64,000 bases of DNA from Motiliproteus sp047633175 (GCA_047633175.1 JBLIEQ010000001.1:62001-126000), one strand, 5' to 3'; counted from the first letter of the stretch, positions 16,290 to 25,194 are shown. Program-made: numbers and translations. The notes: generated from the sequence alone by a model not told the origin.

Positions 16290-17380
16290 GGCTGAGGCTC
16301 CGTCGGCGCGGGTTGCAGTGCGGTCACGGTGGTGACCAATACGGGCATGCCTCGCATCATCAGCTGCTGCCAGACGGCAGCCAACGGCCCCTGCTTGTCA
16401 CCCGCAGGACGCGGCAGATTACTGATAAAGAAAGCGATATCCCGACACGCCTGCGGCTCTAGAGTGCCCTCCTCTCCTTTGGGCATATTGCGACAGATAA
16501 AACCGGGCAGAATAGTGGAAACAAACGAGAAATTGTTACGCGACTGCAGGTTAAACGCATTCGGCCCCGCCACTGCGGGAAACAGCACCTTCCCCTCTGC
16601 CACCCGACCCAACCCCCGGTCACCATGGCAGTGGGCACATTTTTTCTGGTAGAGCGCCCCACCACGGACATAATCATCCCCACGTTTAAGGGTGTCAGAG
16701 GCGGGCAACTCATCGATCCCCTGCTCGGGATAGCGCTGGCCCATTTTCAGATCCAGCGCCGCCGCTAGGAACCTGCTGTACGCGGTCACATCCCGGATCA
16801 GATCATCGGCGATATTGGGTTTAAAACCGTTAGAGGAGTTGATAAAGCACTGCATCTGGCGTAACTCGAAGGGTAACAACAGCCCGGTAAAACGATCGTA
16901 CATATCTGCCATCACCCAGGATGCCCCGAGACTTAGCGAACCCGGCTGGCGCTCACCCCGGGCATTCTGTTTATCACCCACCCCCTGATGGCAGTGATCA
17001 CAGCTGGTCTGATTACCCCGTACAAAGCGGGTCGCATTCCAGCGCTCAGCCCCGGAGAGTGCTTGCTCGCCCTGAAGATCATCAATAATATTGCAGCCGC
17101 GCTGAATCGCACGAACATCCTCGGCGCTATACCCCTGCAGAGCGGGTGCAGCAGCTCCTGTGAGTGCGTCGATATAGGGCGAACGATAGCTCACCCCGGG
17201 CCGCAAGCCGTAGTCCTCTAGCTTTTCCGCGCAGTTAGGCGTCAACGAAGTATCGACCAGACGCAGCTGCTCGCGCTGTTGATGCTTGTACTGCACCAGT
17301 AGCGAGAGCGATGCCAGCAGCAATAACACAACGCTCAACCTGAATCCGCGATGCTGCACTAGTTTCACAAGGCGGCTCAT
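16286..17380 (-). CDS. Dihaem c-type cytochrome, TsdA-like
   Basis: 364 aa with an N-terminal membrane anchor or uncleaved signal (about 14-30) and two haem c sites, CDHCH (about residue 132) and CAHCH (about 244). The first domain resembles the thiosulfate dehydrogenase TsdA / SoxA type: GNQTSCDHCH, then MYDRFTGLLLPFELRQMQC and INSSNGFKP, which parallels the ERINGCMxRSMNGK region of TsdA. The second is an ordinary class I cytochrome domain with GDRGLGRV and MPKGEEG as the possible Met ligand. It overlaps both neighbours by 4 bp. A role in sulfur-compound oxidation is inferred from resemblance only; an electron carrier for a quinoprotein dehydrogenase is the alternative. Confidence 0.82.
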   Translation of the reverse strand: MSRLVKLVQHRGFRLSVVLLLLASLSLLVQYKHQQREQLRLVDTSLTPNCAEKLEDYGLRPGVSYRSPYIDALTGAAAPALQGYSAEDVRAIQRGCNIIDDLQGEQALSGAERWNATRFVRGNQTSCDHCHQGVGDKQNARGERQPGSLSLGASWVMADMYDRFTGLLLPFELRQMQCFINSSNGFKPNIADDLIRDVTAYSRFLAAALDLKMGQRYPEQGIDELPASDTLKRGDDYVRGGALYQKKCAHCHGDRGLGRVAEGKVLFPAVAGPNAFNLQSRNNFSFVSTILPGFICRNMPKGEEGTLEPQACRDIAFFISNLPRPAGDKQGPLAAVWQQLMMRGMPVLVTTVTALQPAPTEPQP

Positions 17381-18006
17381 TCTGCCTCTCTCAACGCATC
17401 TTCACTGACGGTCTCTTTTAAGAGACCACCCCTCTCTCTCAAGGCGCCTTCGCTGAGCTGCAGATGATGCGCCACCAGCCGCGCTAAGATACGCAGGTCT
17501 CGAATCGCCGGATCATAGAGGGTGGGTACAAAGCCGTTCAGTCGTGAGGGGCTGGAGTAGCAACGCATCAGGCGCTCCTCGAAGGAGACCCGCCGCTCCA
17601 ACAGCGGATCAAACCGGTCTGCACTCACGAAGCCGTAAGCGATATCTTCCGGCGTGTGACAACTGCCACAGCTGGGCTCAGCACCCCCAAATTCGCTGCG
17701 GGTAAAGCGCCAGCCGTAACGCGGCGTATTATAAAAAAGATTGTAACCGTTCTGCACGGCACGCACGAAATAGCCATCCTCACCGAACTCTGAGACAGCA
17801 TAATCCTGCTTAAACTGCGCCCAACCTGGCTCCTGCCTGATCTGAGAGTGAAACACCTGATTACCGCTCCACAGGTGCGCCCAGATCACCAACAGCACCA
17901 GGACCGGGGTGATCAGATAGGGCGTTAGTAAGCGGTATTTTTTGTTATCGAGTCCGCGCCGGGGATCCGAAGGGTGCTCCAAGGGTTGTTCCAATCGTTG
18001 CTCCAA
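17377..18006 (-). CDS. Membrane-anchored monohaem cytochrome c
   Basis: About 209 aa with a transmembrane helix at about 28-46 (YLITPVLVLLVIWAHLW) and one haem c site CGSCH near residue 113. The rest resembles the first domain of its dihaem neighbour: GYNLFYNTPRYGW before the haem site and FEERLMRCYSSPSRLNGFVP after it. The two genes therefore look like partners or an old duplication. The frame has no ATG at its start; TTG at 18006, 3 bp after the preceding gene, is the best candidate and has no good ribosome site, which suggests coupling to upstream translation. Confidence 0.78.
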   Translation of the reverse strand: MEQRLEQPLEHPSDPRRGLDNKKYRLLTPYLITPVLVLLVIWAHLWSGNQVFHSQIRQEPGWAQFKQDYAVSEFGEDGYFVRAVQNGYNLFYNTPRYGWRFTRSEFGGAEPSCGSCHTPEDIAYGFVSADRFDPLLERRVSFEERLMRCYSSPSRLNGFVPTLYDPAIRDLRILARLVAHHLQLSEGALRERGGLLKETVSEDALREAE

Positions 18007-18009
18007 ACG

Positions 18010-20082
18010 CTAATCGCCGACGGAATGGGCACGCCGTGCCGGAGCCGACGCCCCCCCCTCACCAAAACTCTTAGTATTCTGCAGATAGTTTGTGTAGTCA
18101 GGGCACGGCATAGGCCTGGCAAACAGGTACCCCTGACTGTAATCACAGCCGATGCCGCACAGAAAATTATGCTGAGCCTGGGTTTCAACACCCTCGGCCA
18201 CGACCTTCAGATCCATGCTGTGTGCCATGACGACGATCGCCTTGACCAGCGAGACATCTTCCCTGTTATCGGGCAGACCCGAGACAAAACTCTGATCAAT
18301 CTTGAGGATATCGAAACGGAACCGCTTCAAATAACTCAGCGATGAATAACCGGTACCAAAATCATCCATCGCCAGCTTAATCCCCAGGGCATGAAACTGA
18401 TTAAGCGCGCTTGAAACCGTCTCATGGTCATCCAGCAACACCCCCTCGGTGACCTCCAGCTGTAACACGCCTGGTGGCAAACGGTACTTAGCCACGACCT
18501 CACCCAGCACCAACGAGAGGCGATCTCCGAACTGCACCCGCGACACATTAATCGCTAAATGCTCACAGGTGATACCGCTCTGATGCCATAGTGACCACTG
18601 CTGAGCGGCTTCGCGAATCACCCACTCGCCAATTGCGACAATCTGCCCGGTCGTTTCCGCCACCGGAATAAAGACTGCCGGGCTGATCATGCCCTTCTGC
18701 GGATGCAGCCAGCGCAGCAGCACTTCGGCACCACTATGGCACCCTGTTTTCGCATCAATCAGCGGCTGAAAATAAAGCTGCAATTCACTGCGATCCAGCG
18801 CTAAATTCAGATCCAGCTCCATCTGCAATCGTTCCTGAACCCGTTCATTCATCGCCGCAGTAAAGAAGCAGACGGAGGAACTCGGCAGCGCCTTAGCCTT
18901 AGCCTGATACATGGCGTTATCGGCGTTCGCCATCAGCAGATCCGCGGTCTCACCATCGAAGGGAAAAAGCGCCACACCGATGCTGCAATGCGGCTTCACC
19001 TCTCTGGATTTGAGGCGCATGGGTTCCGATACAGCAGTAATCAACCGGGACGTAATTTGATCGACCTCACTTTCCCCCCCTGTCAGAGGCAACAGCAACA
19101 GAAACTCATCGCCCCCCAGGCGGGCGATCATATCGGTATCGCGTAGCTCTGATTTAAGCCGCACCCCGATTTCGACCAGCAATTGATCACCGGTGGCATG
19201 CCCCAAGGTGTCATTGACGACTTTAAAATCATCCAGGTCGATAAAGAGTACCGCCAGACGCTGCTGCACTCGACGGGAACGACTGATCTCATACCGGAGC
19301 TGTTCTATCGCCATCATCCGGTTGGGCAGCCCGGTCAGCACATCATAATTGGCCTGATGATGCAGCTTGGCCCGCTCCTGACGAATCCCCCCCACCATCG
19401 AGTTGAAGGCATGCGTCAACACACCCATCTCATCCTGCGACCGTACCTTTACCTGGGGATATTCGCCCTTCTCTATCCGGCCCGAGGCCTGGATAAGCCG
19501 CCGCACAGGAAACAACACGTTAAACCGGAATACCAGATAGATAGCACCACTTAGAAACAGGATAATCAGCCCGTAAGTCCCTGATTGAATCCACAGCTGC
19601 TGCCGGATCTGCTGACTCAGCCGAATGCGACTCAGTCCCATCCTGAACGAACCCAGAACCTCCGCATCATGGACAATATTAAACTCCAGCGCTATCACCT
19701 CATCGATCGCTTGCAGCTGAAGTAACAGCTCAGATATCTTCACCGGCGCATCGATGCTAATCAGGCTGCTTAATAAAGGATCATCGCGATTGATGAAATT
19801 GGTCAACGGCCGCCCCTCGGGATCAACCACCACCCCATACACGACATCACGCCGATGCGAGATCTCGCGGGCATACTCATTAAGCAGCAGAAAATCGTAC
19901 CCCAGAATCGCGGTTGGGCTCACCAGGGCAACGAAATGCCCCAAGGCCTTGCCTTGCTCGACCAGCTGCTCTTCCAGCAAGCTGTTCTGCGAACGCAGAA
20001 ACTGCAGGGTGTTGGCCGCCAGGGTGATCGAGAGTATACCCACCACCAGCAGGATGAATTTTGCCCCCAGACGTAAACCCAT
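18010..20082 (-). CDS. Membrane GGDEF-EAL protein with HAMP domain
   Basis: 690 aa. Two transmembrane segments (about 7-25 and 170-190) enclose a periplasmic sensor region of about 140 residues. HAMP follows (about 190-245), then GGDEF (about 255-420, intact LGGDEF motif) and EAL (about 430-675, with EVLLRW in place of the EAL signature and the later DDFGTGYSSL and KIDQSFV motifs intact). It should make and/or break c-di-GMP; both active sites look usable. Its start lies 2 bp after the stop of the PhnD-like binding-protein gene. This arrangement of a periplasmic binding protein with a membrane GGDEF-EAL protein recalls NspS-MbaA of Vibrio, where the binding protein is the ligand sensor. Confidence 0.9.
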   Translation of the reverse strand: MGLRLGAKFILLVVGILSITLAANTLQFLRSQNSLLEEQLVEQGKALGHFVALVSPTAILGYDFLLLNEYAREISHRRDVVYGVVVDPEGRPLTNFINRDDPLLSSLISIDAPVKISELLLQLQAIDEVIALEFNIVHDAEVLGSFRMGLSRIRLSQQIRQQLWIQSGTYGLIILFLSGAIYLVFRFNVLFPVRRLIQASGRIEKGEYPQVKVRSQDEMGVLTHAFNSMVGGIRQERAKLHHQANYDVLTGLPNRMMAIEQLRYEISRSRRVQQRLAVLFIDLDDFKVVNDTLGHATGDQLLVEIGVRLKSELRDTDMIARLGGDEFLLLLPLTGGESEVDQITSRLITAVSEPMRLKSREVKPHCSIGVALFPFDGETADLLMANADNAMYQAKAKALPSSSVCFFTAAMNERVQERLQMELDLNLALDRSELQLYFQPLIDAKTGCHSGAEVLLRWLHPQKGMISPAVFIPVAETTGQIVAIGEWVIREAAQQWSLWHQSGITCEHLAINVSRVQFGDRLSLVLGEVVAKYRLPPGVLQLEVTEGVLLDDHETVSSALNQFHALGIKLAMDDFGTGYSSLSYLKRFRFDILKIDQSFVSGLPDNREDVSLVKAIVVMAHSMDLKVVAEGVETQAQHNFLCGIGCDYSQGYLFARPMPCPDYTNYLQNTKSFGEGGASAPARRAHSVGD

Positions 20083-20084
20083 CG

Positions 20085-20978
20085 TTACCGAGCCACTCTT
20101 AGAGGGCCGAGAACCTTGGCGACAATTTGCCGATGCGGATCATAGTCCTGATCCTTAGCCGCACCCATGCCGGTCATCTTCGCCTGCTTCAGGATTTTCA
20201 ACCCCTGCACGGTGGTCTCCAGCGCCACCAACGCCCGTTGAATCCGGTCACGCAGGGGTGCTGCCATAGTCCGATTAACCGCCCAGGGCAGGTGCAGCAA
20301 CGGCTGGGTTTTCGCCAGGTGGGTTACTGTGGAGGTATCTATGTTTTTTTTCACCACCGGCAAGTCAATCAGGATATCCCCGGCACCACTGGCATCGGCC
20401 TGATCGAAGTAGAGCGCCATCAGCGCATTGGGGGGACTGTTGGCAAACCGGGCCTCGTACGAACCCTTAGCGAGCCCCGCCTCTAACAGCAGAAATCGAG
20501 GGACGATATAACTCATCATTGCATCCTTACCACCACCAAAGACAACTCGCCTCCCTCGCAGCTGGCTCACCTGGGTAATACCACTATCTTTACGCACATA
20601 CAGAGCACCCGCCACATCGCTGCGACCGAACTCCTTGTTATGCGCGATGACCTGATAAGAATCAGCGGAAATGATGTAGTGGTACTGATTGTAGTGGACG
20701 ATATCGTAGCTCTGCTCGGTAACACCGCGCCAGAAGGAGGGAAAGTCTTTGGCCGTTACCAGCTGCACGTCCCGCTCCAGCTGCTGGCTAAGATAGGCGG
20801 CCATCGGCGTAAAGAGATCGGTGGTCAGGGCCGCACCACGACGCGGAAATACTCCCAGGATTAAAGGAGGTTCGGCCGTAACTTCGGCTGCAACGACGGG
20901 AGCCGCCAGGGCCTCTAAACAAACCAGTGCCAGAAGAAAACCCTTAAGCCACTGCATATTATTATTGGGGCGTGCCAT
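20085..20978 (-). CDS. PhnD-like periplasmic substrate-binding protein
   Basis: About 297 aa; the ATG at 20978 or 20957 gives a typical signal peptide (WLKGFLLALVCLEALAAP). The mature part belongs to the phosphate/phosphite/phosphonate binding family: VFPRRGAALTTDLFTPMAAYL, DIVHYNQYHYI and the GGGKDAMMSY loop. It is not next to transporter genes but is directly followed (2 bp) by the GGDEF-EAL gene, so it probably serves as a sensor subunit and not as an importer component. It is the first gene of the five-gene operon. The ligand is unknown. Confidence 0.85.
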   Translation of the reverse strand: MARPNNNMQWLKGFLLALVCLEALAAPVVAAEVTAEPPLILGVFPRRGAALTTDLFTPMAAYLSQQLERDVQLVTAKDFPSFWRGVTEQSYDIVHYNQYHYIISADSYQVIAHNKEFGRSDVAGALYVRKDSGITQVSQLRGRRVVFGGGKDAMMSYIVPRFLLLEAGLAKGSYEARFANSPPNALMALYFDQADASGAGDILIDLPVVKKNIDTSTVTHLAKTQPLLHLPWAVNRTMAAPLRDRIQRALVALETTVQGLKILKQAKMTGMGAAKDQDYDPHRQIVAKVLGPLRVAR

Positions 20979-21309
20979 AGCAGATATCCAGTTCAAACAG
21001 CTAAACCATGACCGCCGAAGTGCGCACTGGGCGCGCTGTCATGCCGATGAAGCGAATTCTATCCCTGGACCTCACAACAGATCTAAGCGGGCGATAGATC
21101 TGCCTACGCTAACTAACCTTTTGAACAGTAAAGAACGGCAGATTACCACTACAAATCTCTACGGACAAGCAGTATAAAACAACTGTTTAAGTGGGGTTTA
21201 ACAGCCAACCCCGCATTACATCAATCCTTGCAGCCTGTCGACCCCCCCCCCCTCCCCCACCCTGTAGGTATAAAACAGGTATAAAACAGGTATAACCGCT
21301 CATAATCGG
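20979..21309. other. Region upstream of the PhnD-like operon with simple repeats
   Basis: About 330 bp holding the operon promoter region. It contains an 11-C run followed by T and five C (21242-21258), and three tandem copies of AGGTATAAAAC (21266-21276, 21277-21287, partial 21288-21295). An inverted repeat GGGGTT/AACCCC lies at about 21192-21213. No gene is seen. Confidence 0.6.
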
Positions 21310-21594
21310 CTATGAAGATTCCAGAACAAGGGACTCCAGACGGAGGGTCTTAGCGCCTGAGCGCTCGATGATTTTGACGATGGTCGATTGCACCGTCGCA
21401 TCCTCACGCGCATCGGTCTGGGTACTGAATTTTTCCAACTGCGCGGGCGCATCTTCCTCGGCGACAAAGCTGAGAACAACCTGGGTGGCCAACTGATCGT
21501 GCGGACCATAATAGGCAATACTGATCAACGGGTAACCCTGAAATCCGCGCTTGGCTTTCTTGGCTATCAGCTTCCTGGATTTATCTAAGTTCAT
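21310..21594 (-). CDS. Small conserved-looking hypothetical protein
   Basis: 94 aa, soluble and charged, beginning MNLDKSRKLIAKKAKRGFQG and continuing YPLISIAYYGPHDQLAT. The balanced composition and the compact alpha/beta pattern look like a real protein. I have the impression of having seen this N-terminal sequence in other proteobacterial hypothetical proteins but cannot name a family or function. It lies between the aldehyde dehydrogenase gene and the PhnD-like operon, on the same strand. Confidence 0.65.
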   Translation of the reverse strand: MNLDKSRKLIAKKAKRGFQGYPLISIAYYGPHDQLATQVVLSFVAEEDAPAQLEKFSTQTDAREDATVQSTIVKIIERSGAKTLRLESLVLESS

Positions 21595-21898
21595 GAAAAC
21601 AGAGTCCTGCCTGAGTAGAGGAGAGGAAGGGGCACAACGCCCAACCCTAACGAGATCATTAAAATCACGCCCTGATCATGCGGTATTCTCAGGCGCTAAT
21701 CCAGCTAACATTGTCAGGCTAAAGCCTGAGCCGCAGGCAGCGTCAGACTAAAGCCTAACCTACAGATCACATAAAAACCCCGACGCTCATAGAGGGCCAG
21801 GGTGTGGCAGTATCCACCAATAGACGGAAAGCGTGTTACGAAGCCGCATTCGAGGGTGCGGCTTTTTTTGATTTTTTGGGGAGAGTGGGAGGTGCCGC
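21595..21898. other. Intergenic region with an orphan plus-strand terminator
   Basis: About 304 bp between two minus-strand genes. It contains two short repeats of the TCAGRCTAAAGCCT type (about 21715-21755) and, at its right end, a plus-strand intrinsic terminator (21842-21869). No plus-strand gene precedes it, so the segment about 21600-21870 may encode a small RNA. Confidence 0.5.
21842..21869 (+). terminator. Plus-strand intrinsic terminator without an assigned gene
   Basis: AGCCGCA, an eight-base loop, TGCGGCT and then seven T (21863-21869). Read on the minus strand it has no T tract on the exit side, so it cannot be the terminator of the aldehyde dehydrogenase gene. Confidence 0.7.
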
Positions 21899-23419
21899 TT
21901 AGAAGAATCCGAGCGGGCTGGTACTGTAGCTGACCAACAGGTTCTTGGTCTGCTGGTAATGATCGAGCATCATCTTGTGGTTTTCACGGCCGATACCGGA
22001 CTTCTTATAACCGCCGAACGCCGCATGTGCAGGATAGGCATGGTAGCAGTTGGTCCATACCCGCCCCGCCTTGATTGCACGACCCATACGGTAGGAACGG
22101 TTCATATCACGAGTCCAGAGACCGGCACCCAGGCCAAATTCGGTGTCGTTGGCGATATACAGCGCCTCGGCCTCATCCTTAAAGGTGGTCACACTGATCA
22201 CAGGACCAAAGATCTCTTCCTGGAATACCCGCATCGAGTTTTCGCCCTTGAGGAGGGTCGGCTCGACATAATAGCCACCGCCAAACTCTGCACCCACCGC
22301 CGCGACCTTGCCGCCGATCAGCACCTGGGCACCCTCCTGCTTACCGATATCCAAGTAGCCCAGGATCCGTTCAAACTGCTCTTGTGAGGCCTGGGCACCC
22401 ACCATGGTCTCGGTATCCAGAGGATTGCCACGCTTGATCAATTTGATACGTTCGATCACCCGAGCCATAAACGTCTCGTAGATCGATTCCTGAATCAGCA
22501 GCCGTGACGGACTGGTGCAGACCTCGCCCTGGTTAAAGAACCCAAGCACCGCCCCTTCGACACATTTGCTGATGTAATCCTCTTCCTGATCCATGACATC
22601 TTCAAAGAAGATATTAGGCGACTTGCCTCCCAGCTCTACCGTAGAGGGAATGATGTTCTCAGCGGCACACTTGAGGATATGGCTGCCGATCGGGGTTGAC
22701 CCTGTAAAGGCGATCTTATCGATACGGGTGCTGGTCGCCAACGCCTGACCCGCCTCTTCACCGTAACCCTGGATAATATTCAGCACACCCGGTGGCAGTA
22801 GGTCACCAATCAGCTCCATCAGCACCATGATCGACATCGGCGTCTGCTCGGCAGGCTTCATAATCACACAGTTGCCGGCAACCAGTGCCGGCGCCAGCTT
22901 CCAGGCGGCCATCAGTAGTGGAAAGTTCCAGGGAATGATCTGCGCAACCACACCCAGAGGCTCGTGGAAATGGTAAGCCACGGTATGCTCATCGATCTCG
23001 GACACTCCGCCTTCCTGAGCACGGATGCAGCCTGCGTAGTAACGGAAATGATCGGCGGCCAGCGGGACATCGGCGGCCAGCGTTTCACGTATCGACTTAC
23101 CGTTATCCCAGGCTTCGGTCACCGCCAGCATCTCCAGGTTAGCTTCGATCCGATCGGCGATCTTAAGCAGGACATTGGAGCGCTCGGTAACCGAGCGCTT
23201 GCCCCAGGCCTCTTTAGCGGCATGGGCCGCATCCAGCGCTTTTTCAACATCGGCCGCGCAGGAGCGGGGAATCTCGGCGATCACTTCACCGGTAACCGGC
23301 GAGGTGTTAGTAAAATAACGGCCTTCGACAGGGGCAACAAACTCGCCGCCGATGTAGTTGCCATAGCGCGATTTGAAAGAGACGAGGGCTCCTTCTGAGC
23401 CTGGATTTGCGTAGATCAT
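21899..23419 (-). CDS. NAD-dependent aldehyde dehydrogenase, ExaC/AcoD type
   Basis: 506 aa from the ATG at 23419, which has an AAGG site; the frame is open further to 23536 but that part is not protein-like. Catalytic residues of the ALDH superfamily are present: N165 in PWNF, K188, E263 in ELGGKSP and C301 in NQGEVCTSPSRL. The NQGEVCT form and the C-terminal HAAFGGYKKSGIGREN are those of acetaldehyde dehydrogenases AcoD/ExaC. In pseudomonads ExaC oxidises the aldehyde made by a PQQ-dependent ethanol dehydrogenase, which fits the pqq genes about 7.5 kb away on the same strand. No quinoprotein gene is in the window. It is transcribed alone or with the small 94-aa gene. Confidence 0.92.
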   Translation of the reverse strand: MIYANPGSEGALVSFKSRYGNYIGGEFVAPVEGRYFTNTSPVTGEVIAEIPRSCAADVEKALDAAHAAKEAWGKRSVTERSNVLLKIADRIEANLEMLAVTEAWDNGKSIRETLAADVPLAADHFRYYAGCIRAQEGGVSEIDEHTVAYHFHEPLGVVAQIIPWNFPLLMAAWKLAPALVAGNCVIMKPAEQTPMSIMVLMELIGDLLPPGVLNIIQGYGEEAGQALATSTRIDKIAFTGSTPIGSHILKCAAENIIPSTVELGGKSPNIFFEDVMDQEEDYISKCVEGAVLGFFNQGEVCTSPSRLLIQESIYETFMARVIERIKLIKRGNPLDTETMVGAQASQEQFERILGYLDIGKQEGAQVLIGGKVAAVGAEFGGGYYVEPTLLKGENSMRVFQEEIFGPVISVTTFKDEAEALYIANDTEFGLGAGLWTRDMNRSYRMGRAIKAGRVWTNCYHAYPAHAAFGGYKKSGIGRENHKMMLDHYQQTKNLLVSYSTSPLGFF

Positions 23420-23842
23420 AGCGGTACCTTTTTGTTGTATTGGGTCGCGTTGCCGGTTCTGCCGACCCTTGTTTATCGATAAGTCCGGCAGCACCTCTCT
23501 CTGCGGCCTAGGGGCTGATCGAGAGCAGAGCAACACAGATTTCCCTTTCAGATTACCGATCGATACTCAGACACAAAAGGGTACTTTAGAGCGTAACAAC
23601 CAGTACCTTAGGCGTAGGTATTTAGCGCCTGAGGTAGCGCCTGCGACGGCTTTTTGGCAAGAAGCGTCTGAGGCGGGTTTTGGTATAGAGCGTCTGCGGA
23701 GGGGGGGGGTTGTAGGAGCCTGGAGCCAGGTTCTCAGCGGCAGATTGGCTGTCATTGCTTCAAAAGATCGCCTGCAGGCAGGCTCCCACGGTGCTACAGG
23801 TTGGGTTTGGCAGGCGCCGGGTCCCGACAACATTGTCGGCCC
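23420..23842. other. Intergenic region with REP-like sequence
   Basis: About 420 bp between the aldehyde dehydrogenase and the YhbP-like gene. It holds a run of nine G (23701-23709) and a REP-like unit (23759-23796) with a partner hairpin before it (GTAGGAGCCTGGAGCCAGG, about 23712-23730). I see no gene. Confidence 0.6.
23759..23796. repeat. REP-like element, copy A
   Basis: 38 bp, beginning TTCAAAAGATCGCCTGCAGG and ending CTCCCACGGTGCTA. It is matched at 37 of 38 positions, in inverted orientation, by 29084-29121. The GATCGCCTGC...GCTCCCAC form is close to the REP sequences of Pseudomonas species. Confidence 0.8.
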
Positions 23843-24367
23843 CTAAAGCCACAGCTCACGCTTGGAGGCAAATTTGATACTGTTATCGATCAGCCGAATC
23901 CAGTCTGGCCGAATGGCATAGAAACAGCTCTTGATAAGACGCTCGCGAATGGCCTCTTCGCCCGCATTGGCAGGTTGCAGATACAACGCCTGCAGCTGGG
24001 GTGATTTCTGCAGATAGAGCGCCAGTACCGCGGCACGCTGCGATTCAGGAACCTCCGCGGCCTGTCCGCTAACCTGCAACCCCTTAACGCAGAACCAGTC
24101 GCTGACTTTGCTGCTGATCGTCGCCGCCACCTGCGGATTCTGAAGCAGGTTCAGGCTATGACGCGACCTCGGGCTGGAGACAAAATACAGGGCCAGATCC
24201 TCATCGCTGACAAAAAATAGCTCGGCAGCCCAGGGTTCAAGGACCCCGCAGTCCTCTGCCGGCGCGCTCAGCGTCGCCAAGGTCAGCGTCTGGCTGGCGT
24301 GCAACAACCCGGTAATCTCTGAGCGCAACTCAGCCTCGGAGCTACTGATTGCCAGCTCCCGGCACAC
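23843..24367 (-). CDS. Pyridoxamine-5'-phosphate-oxidase-fold protein, YhbP-like
   Basis: 174 aa split-barrel protein: TLTLATLSA strand, AAELFFVSDEDLALYFVSSPRSRHSLNLLQNPQVAATI, then VKGLQVSGQA, the order of the flavin-reductase-like PNPOx fold and in particular the UPF0306/YhbP group. FMN or haem binding is possible but not proven from sequence. The start appears to be GTG at 24367, within the last 26 bp of ubiX, so expression is probably coupled to ubiX. Function unknown. Confidence 0.7.
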   Translation of the reverse strand: MCRELAISSSEAELRSEITGLLHASQTLTLATLSAPAEDCGVLEPWAAELFFVSDEDLALYFVSSPRSRHSLNLLQNPQVAATISSKVSDWFCVKGLQVSGQAAEVPESQRAAVLALYLQKSPQLQALYLQPANAGEEAIRERLIKSCFYAIRPDWIRLIDNSIKFASKRELWL

Positions 24368-24929
24368 GGCCCTGCCAGCGTCTGATCTGATCCGTTTCTA
24401 TATCAAACAGATCCAGCACCCGAGCGACAGAGTGGGTCACCAGATCATCGATCGTCTGCGGTTCGGTATAGAACGCTGGCATGGGCGGTGCGATAACCGC
24501 ACCCATGACTGATGCCTCATACAGCAACTTACAATGCCCCTGATGCAACGGGGTTTCGCGCGGCATCAACACCAGGCGGCGCTGCTCTTTGAGGGTGACA
24601 TCGGCAGCCCGCACCAACAGGCTGTCGGCGTATGAATGGACGATGGCCGAGAGGGTCTTCATCGAGCAGGGCGTCACGATCATCCCGGCGGTCTTGAACG
24701 AACCACTGGCGATGCTTGCCGCCTGATTACGATAATTATGTACCTCATCGGCCAGCCCCTCGACATATTTTGCGCTCAGCTCGGTTTCGATCTCGATATT
24801 CATGCGCGCATAGCTGCTCATCACCAGATGCGTCTCTATCTCAGGAATATCGCGCAGCAACTGCAACAGACGTATGCCGTAGATCACACCACTCGCACCG
24901 CTCATCCCCACAATCAATCGTTTACTCAT
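24342..24929 (-). CDS. ubiX: Flavin prenyltransferase UbiX
   Basis: 195 aa. It begins with the UbiX/Pad1 signature LIVGMSGASGVIYGIRLLQ and has MIVTPCSMKTLSAIVHSYADSLLVRAADV and MPRETPLHQGH, which shape the FMN and dimethylallyl-phosphate site. UbiX makes prenyl-FMN for UbiD decarboxylases, mainly in ubiquinone synthesis. It overlaps the YhbP-like gene by 26 bp. The MITE-like copy 2 lies just upstream, ending the intergenic region at its 5' side. Confidence 0.93.
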   Translation of the reverse strand: MSKRLIVGMSGASGVIYGIRLLQLLRDIPEIETHLVMSSYARMNIEIETELSAKYVEGLADEVHNYRNQAASIASGSFKTAGMIVTPCSMKTLSAIVHSYADSLLVRAADVTLKEQRRLVLMPRETPLHQGHCKLLYEASVMGAVIAPPMPAFYTEPQTIDDLVTHSVARVLDLFDIETDQIRRWQGRVPGAGNQ

Positions 24930-24963
24930 AAATCCGGAAGCCTGTTAGCCTGTATAAAAATAA

Positions 24964-25129
24964 GTAACAATTCAGCACATGCATCGACTTGAATTATGAA
25001 GTATTTGTTCCAAGAGACGCCATGCATACATCCCTGTAGGCTTCGCTTTGGCTTCCCTGCCAAAAAAACTCTTTCCACAAACACTCCATAACCCATCACA
25101 TAGCGAAAACAGCTAGGCTGAGTAGTTAC
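24964..25129. mobile_element. MITE-like element, copy 2, with perfect 8-bp target duplication
   Basis: 166-bp non-coding element with terminal inverted repeats GTAACAATTCAGC (24964-24976) and GCTGAGTAGTTAC (25117-25129). It is flanked on both sides by AAAAATAA (24956-24963 and 25130-25137). Subterminal inverted repeats TATGAAGTATTTGTTCC and the complement of CACAAACACTCCATA form a hairpin. It resembles copy 1 at 13266-13429. Confidence 0.85.
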
Positions 25130-25194
25130 AAAAATAAAAGAGGCGGTTCGCACCTCAACGTATTCTGCGATCGCGCCATACCCGTAAAATAGCG

